Source: a bacterium (GTDB lineage Bacteria; Armatimonadota; JACIXR01). Taken from it: a stretch of 43,238 nt of DNA. Of this stretch, positions 1 to 13,046 are shown piece after piece. The number at the start of each line of letters is the position of its first letter. Positions within the stretch are counted from its first letter, which is position 1. The stretch lies in the NCBI GenBank assembly GCA_014360465.1, contig JACIXQ010000012.1, positions 1 to 43,238 of the forward strand. Reading direction: 5' to 3'. The notes beneath the pieces are model-generated. The model worked only from the letters and a program-made list of their open reading frames with translations, searched no databases and had not been told where the DNA came from. The translations under genes were made by a program, and so were the position numbers.

Positions 1-315
1 TTATTTAAAAATAATTGGCTCTATTTTTAGAATTTTGTTAGCAGGGATATAATCACTTTCTTATTTGGAATGTGATACTGCATTCTCTATCAACGGAAAT
101 GCTCCACTACAGAATCTCTTGCTCTTATTTGTAAATATACAACTCTTGTAAGGAGAAGGGTATAGAGTTTAGACATTATCGTCCCTATCGCAAGAATGAT
201 GTTCCAAACGGATTGAGATTTTGGAAAGTGAATAAATAAAACAAGTTACAAAGAATTTATTTTTGAGTAAAGACGAGTGGGACGCTTCTGGTTCCCCCAA
301 TAAACGCCCTGATAT

Positions 316-2331
316 TTATTGTTTTTTGATGAAAATAGGGTTTGTCATAGCGAGGGGGAATACCGTGTCCTTTTCCACAGCCTGGGCTATGACCCATCCT
401 TCAGGAAGTGGCAAGAGAAGATTTATAGACAATCGCTTTGAACCATTCACTGGTAAGGTATGGAGGACCTTGCCGTTGGAGACAAGCTCCACTCGGTCAA
501 GAGGGAAGATACTCTCTACCTCAATGTTTATCCGGAAATTGCCGTTAGGAGACATCGCAACTTCCTCGCCAGGGATTTTGCCTTCCACTTGGAAGAAAAC
601 GAGGGCACCCCGAGATATGAAGCTGTGCCCCTGCATAAGGGCTAAGGTTACATTATTTGCCGTGAGAGGGGCATCTCCAATATAGACATAGGTCCTACGC
701 GCTCCAACCTTGCTTGTCTTTCTGTTATGTGTGTCCGTTGCAGTGTCCGCGAAGATTTTTTGCCCACTATTAAGAAGTTCCCATAAAAGGTAAGCCGAGC
801 GAGGCTCATTGGGAGGGTCATCGTTCCAAAGTTCCATCATTGGTAGGAGTGGGGTTTCTCTTGCAACCTCTGGCGCTTCGGGAGTTCCTCCCCAATAAGG
901 ATGATTGAGCTTTATCGTTATTGGCTTATTCAAAGTGTAAGTACTCCGCACTCTCTGGACAACCTGGCTAAGAGTGGAGGTAGAAGGAGCTTTAACGGTT
1001 CCATTAATTATGTTAGCGTGATAGCGTGAAACGGTGAACTCCTCACCAGGAATAATGACAAATTTGCCAGGTTCGGAGAAAGGCATAGCTTCTTTATGGG
1101 CTGTCAAAACATAAGGGATATTTTCGCCTGAACCGTGGTCCGTCAGCACAATCCAGTCCAAGCCTTCTCCCTTACCGGCCTCAACCATTTGGTACGGCGT
1201 GTCGTTGCCGTCTGAGTAGATGGTATGCATATGAGTATCCCCACAATACCATCCCTTTTTGCGATTTAGTATCCTTCGGAGGGGAGCCACTATGGATTTT
1301 TCCTGGGAAGTCGTTAAGAAGGTATAGGGCTCGTATTCAAGACCGCGGGAAACAGTTATCGTGTAGATTCCCTCGGGAAGAAGAGAGAGGTAGGTGGAAC
1401 CATTCGAATCGGTATAAACCACATAGCTTTCCAACTTTGTTAGGGGAGAGGTTATATCAATCCGAGCGGGGAGGGGAGTTCTGCCATCATCAGCGACCGT
1501 TTTGATGAGAACATCTTCCGTTCGCATCAGTGGGGAATCGTTGAAGAAAATCCTTAATTCCTGTTCCATACCGATGGCATAGTTAGCCTTGACCTCATTT
1601 ATTCTTAGGACCCAGATACCTTTCAGGTTATTTCCCTTGATTTCAACGAATTCTGGATTGCCCCTTGGCAATCCACCCCATTTCTCTGAGAACTTCACTC
1701 CCTTTGGTGCCTCCAATTGAAACTTGACAATGTTAGCGTCTGTAGGGCGTAGCATATTGATGCGGAATCTTTTGAGAAGAGGAACCTGGATATAAAGGTT
1801 GTGAATTACTGCTTTGCCGAAATGGGATGGGGAAAACCACAATCTTGCTCGTGGCTCAGGCTTGAGGTAAAGGTCAACATCGCCGATGGTGCGAACGAGG
1901 AAGTAATTGCAGGGAGCTTTTTCTCCCTGAAGGGAAGGTTTGGGACCCGAAATTGAGAGTCTCCATATGCCCGGGTGTCCCTCGGAGTTAATTTGATAGG
2001 TTGACCAATCAGCGGGAAGAGGATTATCCAGAGTTTGAGCCACGCTTCCATCGGGATAATATAGGACAAATGAAGATGGTTGAGCGGCTGTGCCTTCATC
2101 ATCGTTCTGGTCGTAAATTTGGATGGTGTATGAAGATGTTGAAAAAGGGACATATATGTAGAGATTGAGAGAGCGTTGGACGGAGCTATCAACAAAAAGC
2201 GAATCTGGTGTCTCACACACCCTTTGGGCTATTGCAAGGGGGGTGAGAACGCAGATTAGAAGGGGTAAGATTTTCTTGAACAATTCAGAACGAAAGCAAA
2301 ATCTGCCAAATGTAGGAGTAGCCAAGAGCAT
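316..2331 (-). CDS. Secreted PHP-domain (CehA/McbA-like) metallohydrolase
   Basis: 671-aa ORF with N-terminal hydrophobic signal; PHP-type metal motifs WYCGDTHMHTIYSDGNDTP and WIVLTDHGSGEN. Start uncertain; overlaps the upstream ORF by 47 nt. Confidence 0.75.
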   Translation of the reverse strand: MLLATPTFGRFCFRSELFKKILPLLICVLTPLAIAQRVCETPDSLFVDSSVQRSLNLYIYVPFSTSSYTIQIYDQNDDEGTAAQPSSFVLYYPDGSVAQTLDNPLPADWSTYQINSEGHPGIWRLSISGPKPSLQGEKAPCNYFLVRTIGDVDLYLKPEPRARLWFSPSHFGKAVIHNLYIQVPLLKRFRINMLRPTDANIVKFQLEAPKGVKFSEKWGGLPRGNPEFVEIKGNNLKGIWVLRINEVKANYAIGMEQELRIFFNDSPLMRTEDVLIKTVADDGRTPLPARIDITSPLTKLESYVVYTDSNGSTYLSLLPEGIYTITVSRGLEYEPYTFLTTSQEKSIVAPLRRILNRKKGWYCGDTHMHTIYSDGNDTPYQMVEAGKGEGLDWIVLTDHGSGENIPYVLTAHKEAMPFSEPGKFVIIPGEEFTVSRYHANIINGTVKAPSTSTLSQVVQRVRSTYTLNKPITIKLNHPYWGGTPEAPEVARETPLLPMMELWNDDPPNEPRSAYLLWELLNSGQKIFADTATDTHNRKTSKVGARRTYVYIGDAPLTANNVTLALMQGHSFISRGALVFFQVEGKIPGEEVAMSPNGNFRINIEVESIFPLDRVELVSNGKVLHTLPVNGSKRLSINLLLPLPEGWVIAQAVEKDTVFPLAMTNPIFIKKQ

Positions 2332-3697
2332 CTACCTCCTCCCAGATTCTTTTGCATAAATTTTCATCTCCCAGGATTTGGGGGATTTCCTTTCTTTTTT
2401 CTTCCCAGGGAATGCATACCCCGGGCTGTTTTCCCTTATCGTGTAATAAACTTTTATCTTCCTGGTGGTCATTGTCTTCACTTTCCGGCAATCTTGAATG
2501 TCCCGCGGAATATACGCCGTATTCGCGGGTGAACTCGGTCATAGCTTTTATATTCTCTATCTTGGCATCGTTTTGGATGATGGCACTGGCGTCCATAATA
2601 TAACCGCCATCTGAGGCGACTTCATCTATCAACTTCTTACAGTAAGCCCGAACCTCTTCAGGGGTTCCCTGGCTCAGAAGTGTGTTGGGTAGCCCGCCGC
2701 TTATGCAGAACTTATCTCCCAACTTTCTTTTCACATAGAAGATGTCGCCCTTATCCACATGGTATACAATACTCCCTTCTGGCAGTTCTCTGAAGCTATC
2801 AAGATGGTAATCCCAATTCCCCTCAGCATAGAACAATACTTGATGTCCATATCTCCAGAGTTCCTCAATTATGGGCTTTAAGGTCGGCCAATAGTGGGAA
2901 AGGAAAGTTTGTTTATTAACGAAGGGAACGCAGCCCCTGTGCATCCAAAAGCCGATTGGAACCTGTTTATTGGGGTCAGCTGTCGTAAGCGCTACATAGA
3001 AGAGATGAGGTTGAAGAGCCTCGCAGGCTTTGAGCACCTTATCGGGTTGAGTGAACATATCCATTGTGAGTCCGATATAGCCCCTGAGTTTGTCGGCAAT
3101 TATGTCAAATGGAGCTTTCAATATGCCTGCTATAGCTGATACGGTTCCCGTTTCCTTTCTCATCCTTTCCACTTGATTGCCCAGGGCGGTGAAGTATTTC
3201 TGCATAGCCATTCCGCCTTTCACGAATGAAAGGTTGTTGCGATAAGTTGCGGGCTTGCCAGGAGGCACGACATCTTGTGAAACTCGGGGAAGCCAGACAT
3301 TGTAAAGAAAAGCTGTAGGGTCTTCTATAAGCTGGTCGTATTCATCAGCTTTCATAAATGCATTTTCCTCCGGAGGTTCCAGATATTGGAAGCCGAAATC
3401 GGGAGGAATATCAATGCCAGGGATAGCGTAATACTTCAGCCCTATAGCCTGGGTTAAGCCAGTCCATACATATACCATATTGGCAACGGTGGCATCCCAG
3501 TCGAAATCACGGCAACAGATTAGGGTCGCTTCAAAAGCCTTTTCATAATCGTGGGTAACTTCCTGGCAGGTAAATCCCGCGTATTTCGCTACGAATTCGG
3601 CGACGAATGGGCGAATTGGAACGCAGTCAGGCATCTCATTCCTCATAGCGGTGACATATCTCGCTAATCTCTTTTGGTAAAGTTGTTCTACATCCAT
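2285..3697 (-). CDS. Uroporphyrinogen decarboxylase (URO-D)-like family protein
   Basis: Long ORF resembling URO-D/corrinoid methyltransferase-like proteins (KAPFDIIADKLRGYIGLTMDMF..., YHVDKGDIFYVKRKLGDKFCISGGLPNTLL). Start at MDVEQ preceded by GGAG. Confidence 0.7.
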   Translation of the reverse strand: MDVEQLYQKRLARYVTAMRNEMPDCVPIRPFVAEFVAKYAGFTCQEVTHDYEKAFEATLICCRDFDWDATVANMVYVWTGLTQAIGLKYYAIPGIDIPPDFGFQYLEPPEENAFMKADEYDQLIEDPTAFLYNVWLPRVSQDVVPPGKPATYRNNLSFVKGGMAMQKYFTALGNQVERMRKETGTVSAIAGILKAPFDIIADKLRGYIGLTMDMFTQPDKVLKACEALQPHLFYVALTTADPNKQVPIGFWMHRGCVPFVNKQTFLSHYWPTLKPIIEELWRYGHQVLFYAEGNWDYHLDSFRELPEGSIVYHVDKGDIFYVKRKLGDKFCISGGLPNTLLSQGTPEEVRAYCKKLIDEVASDGGYIMDASAIIQNDAKIENIKAMTEFTREYGVYSAGHSRLPESEDNDHQEDKSLLHDKGKQPGVCIPWEEKRKEIPQILGDENLCKRIWEEVDALGYSYIWQILLSF

Positions 3698-3904
3698 TGA
3701 GCTCATCTCCATTCAAATTAAAGGATAAATAAATTGCCCTATTAAATGCAAGTATTTTTAAAAAGAAGTGGCTAATAGCACTGGTTATTAAGGAGCAGAT
3801 TCCTTTGAAGGAAGATGTAGATGAAGTTAGCAGGGACCAATATTCAGGAAATTTTAGGGAAATTTGACCATCAAGCGAACCCTCTGGTATACTTTTAATA
3901 AGAT

Positions 3905-4660
3905 ATGCAAACATATACCGTTTCCTTTTTCCGTTTCTGGGCTGATATCTGGCTCCTTTTTTCCACAGCTTGTTCTTATTTCTTCAAAGGGGAAATAGAG
4001 CGCAAGGAGACACTAAAGCAGATGTATGTGATAGGAGTTCAGTCTCTTCCCATCGCCCTTCTAACGGTTGCCTTCTCTGGAATGGTATCTGCCCTCTATA
4101 CCGCTACCGCTTCAGTTGAGCTTGGGCTATCATATTACATAGGGGCAGGAGTGGCAATAGCGATGGCAAGGGAGGTAGCACCCGTTCTAAGTGGTGTTGT
4201 CGTTGCAGCGAGAGCTGGGTCAGCGATGGCTGCGGAAATAGGCTCTATGAAGGTAACAGAACAGATAGATGCTCTGCGAGCGATTGGAGTAAGCCCTGTG
4301 CAATACCTCGTTTTACCAAGGGTTGTTGCAAGCGCTCTCGTTCTCGTTTTTATGACCGTTTATGCGAATTTGGTCGGTGACTTGGGAGGCTATATCGTGG
4401 CAATAAATTATGGGGTTCCATCTGCGTCTTATACCTCCTCAATAATTCGTTATCTCAAACCTTACGACTTCTTTATGGGTATGGTAAAGGCTTTTTTCTT
4501 CGGGCTAATCATCGCATTGGTCGGGTGTAGGGAAGGATTGAGAACGGAAGGAGGAGCTGAAGGAGTAGGTAGAGCCACCACTTCTTCGGTAGTCCTTTCC
4601 ATAATCCTCATTTTTGCTACCGATTTCCTCTTAGCGAGGATTATGTTTCCGCCCCAATGA
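3905..4660 (+). CDS. mlaE: ABC transporter permease, MlaE family
   Basis: 251-aa membrane protein with MlaE signature (REVAPVLSGVVVAARAGSAMAAEIGSMKVTEQIDALRAIGVSPVQYLVLPRV). Confidence 0.93.
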   Translation: MQTYTVSFFRFWADIWLLFSTACSYFFKGEIERKETLKQMYVIGVQSLPIALLTVAFSGMVSALYTATASVELGLSYYIGAGVAIAMAREVAPVLSGVVVAARAGSAMAAEIGSMKVTEQIDALRAIGVSPVQYLVLPRVVASALVLVFMTVYANLVGDLGGYIVAINYGVPSASYTSSIIRYLKPYDFFMGMVKAFFFGLIIALVGCREGLRTEGGAEGVGRATTSSVVLSIILIFATDFLLARIMFPPQ

Positions 4661-5394
4661 GTATGGATAAGGCGATAGAGATAAGGGACTTAACCTACAT
4701 AGCGAACGGTAAAAAGATTATAGATGGACTTTGGCTTGAAATTTATAGAGGCGAGATAATGGGGATAGTCGGACCATCGGGAGAGGGGAAGACGACGCTT
4801 TTACGTTTAATCCTTCGCCTTATCGAGCCGACCAAGGGAGAGATATTAATAAATGGCGAGGATATCTTGAAGATGGATGATAGAAAGTTAAACGAGGTAA
4901 GGAAAAAGATAGGCATGGTTTTTCAGTATTCGGCGTTGTTTGATTCAATGAAGATTTGGGAAAATGTGGCTTTCCCCCTACTGCGTCATCTAAAAATTAA
5001 AGAAGATGAGGCGAGGAGGATAGCAGAAGAAAAGCTGAAGGCGGTTGGTTTGGAAGGAGTGGAGGATCTATATCCTCACCAATTATCGGGAGGAATGCAG
5101 AAGAGGGTCGCTTTGGCCAGAGCGCTTGCCTTGGAGCCACAGATAGTGCTCTATGACGAACCTACAGCTGGTTTGGACCCACCTACCGCCTTCGCCATAG
5201 AAAGGCTGATAGTTGATACCAGAAATCGTTTCGGGGTAACTTCAATAGTTGTTAGCCACGACATAGAAAGCCTTTTCGCCATTTGCGATAGAGTAGGAGT
5301 GCTCAGGGGAGGAAAGATAATAAAAGTTGCTACACCACAGGAGTTAAGGGAATCAGATGATGAATGGATAAGAGGATTTTTGAGAATAAGATAA
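4657..5394 (+). CDS. mlaF: ABC transporter ATP-binding protein, MlaF family
   Basis: Walker A GPSGEGKTT, signature LSGGMQKRVALARAL, Walker B IVLYDEPTAGLDP; 4-nt overlap with mlaE. Confidence 0.94.
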   Translation: MSMDKAIEIRDLTYIANGKKIIDGLWLEIYRGEIMGIVGPSGEGKTTLLRLILRLIEPTKGEILINGEDILKMDDRKLNEVRKKIGMVFQYSALFDSMKIWENVAFPLLRHLKIKEDEARRIAEEKLKAVGLEGVEDLYPHQLSGGMQKRVALARALALEPQIVLYDEPTAGLDPPTAFAIERLIVDTRNRFGVTSIVVSHDIESLFAICDRVGVLRGGKIIKVATPQELRESDDEWIRGFLRIR

Positions 5395-5407
5395 CAATGG
5401 AAAGGAA

Positions 5408-6811
5408 GTGATGAGTATGGTGGAAAGGAGGCTCAACGAAATAAAAGTGGGCTTATTTGTTTTCCTTTCCATTATTTTGGTATTTGTCGTCATCTTCGCT
5501 CTTCAGGGGTGGTGGACGACTGGTAGGGGTTACGAGATAACCATCTTGTTTCCAAACGCTAGCGGTTTACAGAAGGGTGCTCCCGTGCGGCTTGCCGGTG
5601 TTGAGGTGGGCAGGGTTATCGATATCTCCCTCACTCCGGATGTAAAAGCCAGGGTGAAAGTTAGGATAAGGAGAGGTGTTGAAATTTACTCAAATTATTC
5701 AATCAAGATAGCCGTTCCCATAATTGGAGAAAGATATATTGAGATAAAACCTACCGAGCCGAAAGGCAGGAAAGTGGAAGAAGGTGCTTCCGTTATTGGT
5801 CAGATACCCATAAGTTTTGAGGAGATGGCTGGGGATGTCCAATCGCTTGTTGGTAAATTACAAGAAGAGATATCCTCTTTCGGGGAAACAGCGACCTCCC
5901 TTCTGAAAGAAAATGTCAAGATAGCAATTAAGCAAGCCCAGGTCTTTCTTGAGCGGGCTATCTCTGCTGTTGATAACATCTCCCGCCTTGCCGAGAATGT
6001 TAACAGAATCATCGTTGCTAACCAGGAGAATATAGAGGGCACTACCTCAAATTTGCGGGAGGCGATGGGCTTTCTAAAGGATTTGCTCGGAGAGAGCAAG
6101 GAGAACATAGTCCAGGCAACCAGGAATCTCCAAGAAAGTACAGGAGAACTAAAAAATCGTCTTTCATCAATATCCAATCAGCTTGAAAGTATTGTGGAAG
6201 AAGTTAGGAAGGCATCCGCGAGAAGCGATGTGATTGTGGGCAATATTGAATCGGCTTCCCTTTCCCTCGGCAAGGCTATGGCTAACTTGGAAGGCATAAG
6301 TGCTGATATCAAACAGTTGACGGGAAATAAGGAGTTTATTCAAAACATTCAAGATAGCGTCAGGATTGCAAAGGAAGCTCTCGAGGAAGCGCGTAATCTT
6401 CTGCAAGAAATCTCGGGAAAAGTCAAGGGATTGGGGAAGTTTCACCTCTCCCCAAGTGCATCATTGTTATATAACGAGAAGAGAGATTATATACGACTTA
6501 ATTCTCAGCTATTTTTCCCAAATCAGGGATTTCTTTTTGGCGTTTGGGATATAGGAGAGGGGAACAAATTGGACCTTCAGAAGGTGTGGAAGTTGAATAA
6601 ATGGGGGATGAGAGGAGGCATTATCCACTCAAAGCCTGGCATCGGCTTGGATTTTGCTCCCTATAGCTATTTGAACCTTTACGACCTGAACAAACCACGA
6701 GGCGACCTTTATTTGAATCTTGGCAGGAATCCCTCCTTGCAATTAGGAGTTGAGGATATCTTCTCGGAGAATGAATTCGTCTGGGGTCTCAAATATGAAT
6801 GGGGAAAATAG
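5408..6811 (+). CDS. mlaD: MCE/MlaD-family lipid transport protein with long helical region and beta-rich C-terminus
   Basis: N-terminal TM plus MCE domain (FPNASGLQKGAPVRLAGVEVGRVIDISL), long heptad-like helical segment, C-terminal about 120 aa of short amphipathic strands. Confidence 0.88.
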   Translation: MMSMVERRLNEIKVGLFVFLSIILVFVVIFALQGWWTTGRGYEITILFPNASGLQKGAPVRLAGVEVGRVIDISLTPDVKARVKVRIRRGVEIYSNYSIKIAVPIIGERYIEIKPTEPKGRKVEEGASVIGQIPISFEEMAGDVQSLVGKLQEEISSFGETATSLLKENVKIAIKQAQVFLERAISAVDNISRLAENVNRIIVANQENIEGTTSNLREAMGFLKDLLGESKENIVQATRNLQESTGELKNRLSSISNQLESIVEEVRKASARSDVIVGNIESASLSLGKAMANLEGISADIKQLTGNKEFIQNIQDSVRIAKEALEEARNLLQEISGKVKGLGKFHLSPSASLLYNEKRDYIRLNSQLFFPNQGFLFGVWDIGEGNKLDLQKVWKLNKWGMRGGIIHSKPGIGLDFAPYSYLNLYDLNKPRGDLYLNLGRNPSLQLGVEDIFSENEFVWGLKYEWGK

Positions 6812-7131
6812 AATTTGGCCTGTTTTTAAATTTCTATGTGAAGGAAAAATGTCAAGAGCGAAACTTGGTGTAATAACTCGGCAAGCTTTTTTCTTTACAT
6901 GATAATCGCTTTTGAAATTGCTGAAGCATTCAGGAACTAAAGAATGGTTTGTATATCAACCAATAGAGAGATGCTATTCTTTCTTAATGATATGAGGCTC
7001 TTTAGCATTGGCGAAGATGAGCCATTTTTGTGGGGGTGGGTTCCGTTATCTGATTTGATTCAACAAAGAGTTGTTTTAATTTACAAAAAGTATTAAAATA
7101 GTTGAAACCTATTGGAAAGGAGGTGAGATGG

Positions 7132-7869
7132 ATGCGGAAGGGATTTACGCTGATAGAATTGCTCGTGGTAATAGCGATAATCACTATACTTGCCGGCATA
7201 CTTTTCCCTGCTTACAGTAAGGCGAGGGAAAAGGCGAGGCAGGCTGCTTGTATGTATAACCTTATGCAGATAGGGATGGCTATTCAAATGTATCAGCAAG
7301 ATTACGACGGTATGCTTCCCGCTGGCTCATCGTGGAAGGGTGGTTTTGGCTGGGCTATCTGGCAGGGCAACCTCTATATACCTCGCTGGTATCAACAGTT
7401 GTTCCCCTATGTGAGAAATCAAGAGATATTTGCTTGTCCTTCCTACAGGGACTGGCTTGGTAGTTGGCAGGTCCCGCCAGGATGGTATTATACGCCTGTT
7501 ACCTATGGACGCTGGACATCCAACTGGCTGGTTTTTAGACCCAATACTTTACAATTGGACCCAGGTAGAAGCGATGCCGAAATTCCCGACCCATCGAATA
7601 TAGCTTTGGTTTCGGACTCAGCCCATTGCGATGATGCTGCTGCTTACGATGATAGCGGAAGACCCTGGGCAACCTGGTGGAGAGTTGCTTATGCAAATAT
7701 TTGCGCTGTTGGATGTAACCCCTCTTATGCGGTTGATACATTTTCTCGCCATAGCAACGGAGCCAATATCTGCTTTGCTGACGGGCATGTGAAATGGTTC
7801 AATAGCGAATATATCCATAGCCATTGGCTGGATTTCGTCATAGATAAAAAACCAATCTGGTCCTGGTAA
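7132..7869 (+). CDS. Type IV pilin-like / DUF1559-type protein with prepilin N-terminal methylation motif
   Basis: [50 protein letters not shown] prepilin motif and H-X9 motif FADGHVKWF near the C-terminus; RBS aaaggaggtgag upstream. Confidence 0.88.
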   Translation: MRKGFTLIELLVVIAIITILAGILFPAYSKAREKARQAACMYNLMQIGMAIQMYQQDYDGMLPAGSSWKGGFGWAIWQGNLYIPRWYQQLFPYVRNQEIFACPSYRDWLGSWQVPPGWYYTPVTYGRWTSNWLVFRPNTLQLDPGRSDAEIPDPSNIALVSDSAHCDDAAAYDDSGRPWATWWRVAYANICAVGCNPSYAVDTFSRHSNGANICFADGHVKWFNSEYIHSHWLDFVIDKKPIWSW

Positions 7870-7933
7870 AATTTTCTCTTGCTATTTTCCTTTAAGTTCT
7901 CTAATGTAGAGAAAAAAAGAGGAGATGAGAGCT

Positions 7934-11396
<3,463 letters not shown>

Positions 11397-11403
11397 TTAT
11401 AAA

Positions 11404-11484
11404 CCTCCTCTCGGAGGGGGCGAGGTCTTCATTGTCCTTAAAAAGGAGGGGTAAATTTTTAAATGTTTTATGACCTCGCCCCCT
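11404..11484 (-). promoter_or_regulatory. Inverted repeat plus SD-sequestering hairpin in the glnA-nadE intergenic region
   Basis: Arms AGGGGGCGAGGTC (11415-11427) and GACCTCGCCCCCT (11472-11484), plus CCTCC-GAGA-GGAGG hairpin (11404-11417) covering the nadE SD on the minus strand. Confidence 0.45.
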
Positions 11485-11502
11485 ACACCTTTCAGTCTCT
11501 TT

Positions 11503-12918
11503 TCACACGCTATAGTAGAGGTAAAACTCGTATGGATGAGGGCGAAGGGCAACTTCATCAGCTTCTTTCCATTTTAGCTCCAACCATTTGTCAATCACAT
11601 CCTCGGTGAAAACACCGCCTCTCAGGAGAAACTCGTGGTCCTCTTCCAGTGCTTTAAGGGCATCGTGAAGGGAGCTAGGAAGAGATTTTATCTCTCTTGT
11701 TTCATCAGGTGCCAGTTTGTAGAGGTCAATATCATAAGGTTCGCCCGGGTCTATTTGGTTTATAATTCCATCTATTCCCGCCATAAGCATAGCAGCGAAT
11801 GCGAGGTAAGGATTAGCAGAAGGGTCGGGAGGACGAAATTCTATTCTTTTAGCAGAAGGATTTGCTGAATACATTGGGATACGGATGCAGGCGGAACGAT
11901 TTCTCTGTGAATATACGAGATTTACAGGAGCTTCATAACCGGGAACGAGGCGACGGTAAGAATTGGTTGTTGGGGCACAAAAAGAGAGAAGGGCTGGGGC
12001 GTGTTTAAGCAGACCACCGATATACCAGAGGGCAAGCTGTGATAGATAGGCATAACCGTTCGGGGAGAAGAAAAGGTTCTGCCCTTCTTTCCATAAACTC
12101 TGGTGAGTGTGCATCCCGGATGCATTGTCGCCGAAGAGTGGTTTTGGCATAAATGTAGCAGTTAAGCCATATTGATGAGCTGTATTCTTCACCACATACT
12201 TGTAAATCATAACATTGTCACCCATTTTTGTAAGAGGGGCATATCTCAAATCTATTTCCCCTTGTCCAGCAGTAGCAACTTCATGATGGTGAGCCTCAAC
12301 TCTTATCCCACAAGCGAGAAGGTTTTTCACCATCTTGGAGCGCAATTCCTGAAAGCGGTCTATCGGTGGGGTAGGGAAATAGCCTCCTTTGAAGCGAGGT
12401 CTATGACCTAAGTTTGGTGATGAATTTGTTGCCGAGTTCCAAATACCCTCCTCGCTATCTACTTCATAGAAGCAACGATGAGCCTCGTTCTGGTAATGAA
12501 CATTGCTGAATATGAAGAATTCCACCTCAGGACCCCAGAAAGATATATCTGCTATCCCACTTTCTCTCAGGTATTTTTCCGCCTTTTTGGCGATTGCCCT
12601 GGGGTCTCTTGAATATGGTTGACGAGTTATCGGGTCCACCACATCACATATGAACACCAGGGTTGTGGGAGATAACAGGGGGTCAATGAACATCGTTTCC
12701 ATATCCGGTACTAGTATCATATCGCTCTCGTGGATCTCCTGAAATCCGACTATTGAAGAACCATCAAAACCGATACCCTCTGTGAAGAGCTCTTCGCTTA
12801 GCTCTTCTACCGGTATGGAGAAGTGTTGCCAACCTCCAAGAAGGTCGGTGAAGCGAAGGTCAACTACCTGGACGCCCTTTTCTAGCGCCCTCACTAATTT
12901 CTCTTTGCTCTTCAGCAT
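11503..12918 (-). CDS. glnA: Glutamine synthetase type I
   Basis: 471 aa: VDLRFTDLLGGWQHFSIP, GFDGSSIVGFQEIHESDM, EVEFFIF, GQGEIDLRYAPL, MPKPLFGDNASGMHTHQSLW, ending HPYEFYLYYSV. Confidence 0.97.
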   Translation of the reverse strand: MLKSKEKLVRALEKGVQVVDLRFTDLLGGWQHFSIPVEELSEELFTEGIGFDGSSIVGFQEIHESDMILVPDMETMFIDPLLSPTTLVFICDVVDPITRQPYSRDPRAIAKKAEKYLRESGIADISFWGPEVEFFIFSNVHYQNEAHRCFYEVDSEEGIWNSATNSSPNLGHRPRFKGGYFPTPPIDRFQELRSKMVKNLLACGIRVEAHHHEVATAGQGEIDLRYAPLTKMGDNVMIYKYVVKNTAHQYGLTATFMPKPLFGDNASGMHTHQSLWKEGQNLFFSPNGYAYLSQLALWYIGGLLKHAPALLSFCAPTTNSYRRLVPGYEAPVNLVYSQRNRSACIRIPMYSANPSAKRIEFRPPDPSANPYLAFAAMLMAGIDGIINQIDPGEPYDIDLYKLAPDETREIKSLPSSLHDALKALEEDHEFLLRGGVFTEDVIDKWLELKWKEADEVALRPHPYEFYLYYSV

Positions 12919-12953
12919 TTTAAAACACCTCCTTATTTTTTGGATTTAAAAAT

Positions 12954-12988
12954 AAAGGCGTTTCCCCGAAGGAGGGGGAAACGCCTTT
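12954..12988 (-). terminator. Intrinsic terminator in the glnA leader
   Basis: Minus strand AAAGGCGTTTCCCC-CTCCTTC-GGGGAAACGCCTTTATTTTT; 14-bp perfect stem followed by a U-rich tract. Confidence 0.85.
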
Positions 12989-13016
12989 GTTTCCTTTTCG
13001 GGCGCGTCGTTGCGCC
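12977..13016 (-). promoter_or_regulatory. Candidate ANTAR-type dual-hairpin antiterminator, glnA leader
   Basis: P1 GGCGC-AACGAC-GCGCC (13016-13001); 6-nt linker; P2 GGAAAC-AAAGGC-GTTTCC (12994-12977). Both hexaloops have A1 and G4; P2 overlaps the terminator. Confidence 0.7.
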
Positions 13017-13046
13017 AGTTTTGTTTTTTATATAGTTGTTTTAATT

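Noticed and set aside
12954-12988. glnA leader hairpin as a mobile palindromic repeat shared with 18143-18178
   Set aside because: Both copies sit at leaders of nitrogen genes in the same orientation, end in U-tracts and are preceded by equivalent P1 hairpins with different stems; a regulatory explanation fits better.
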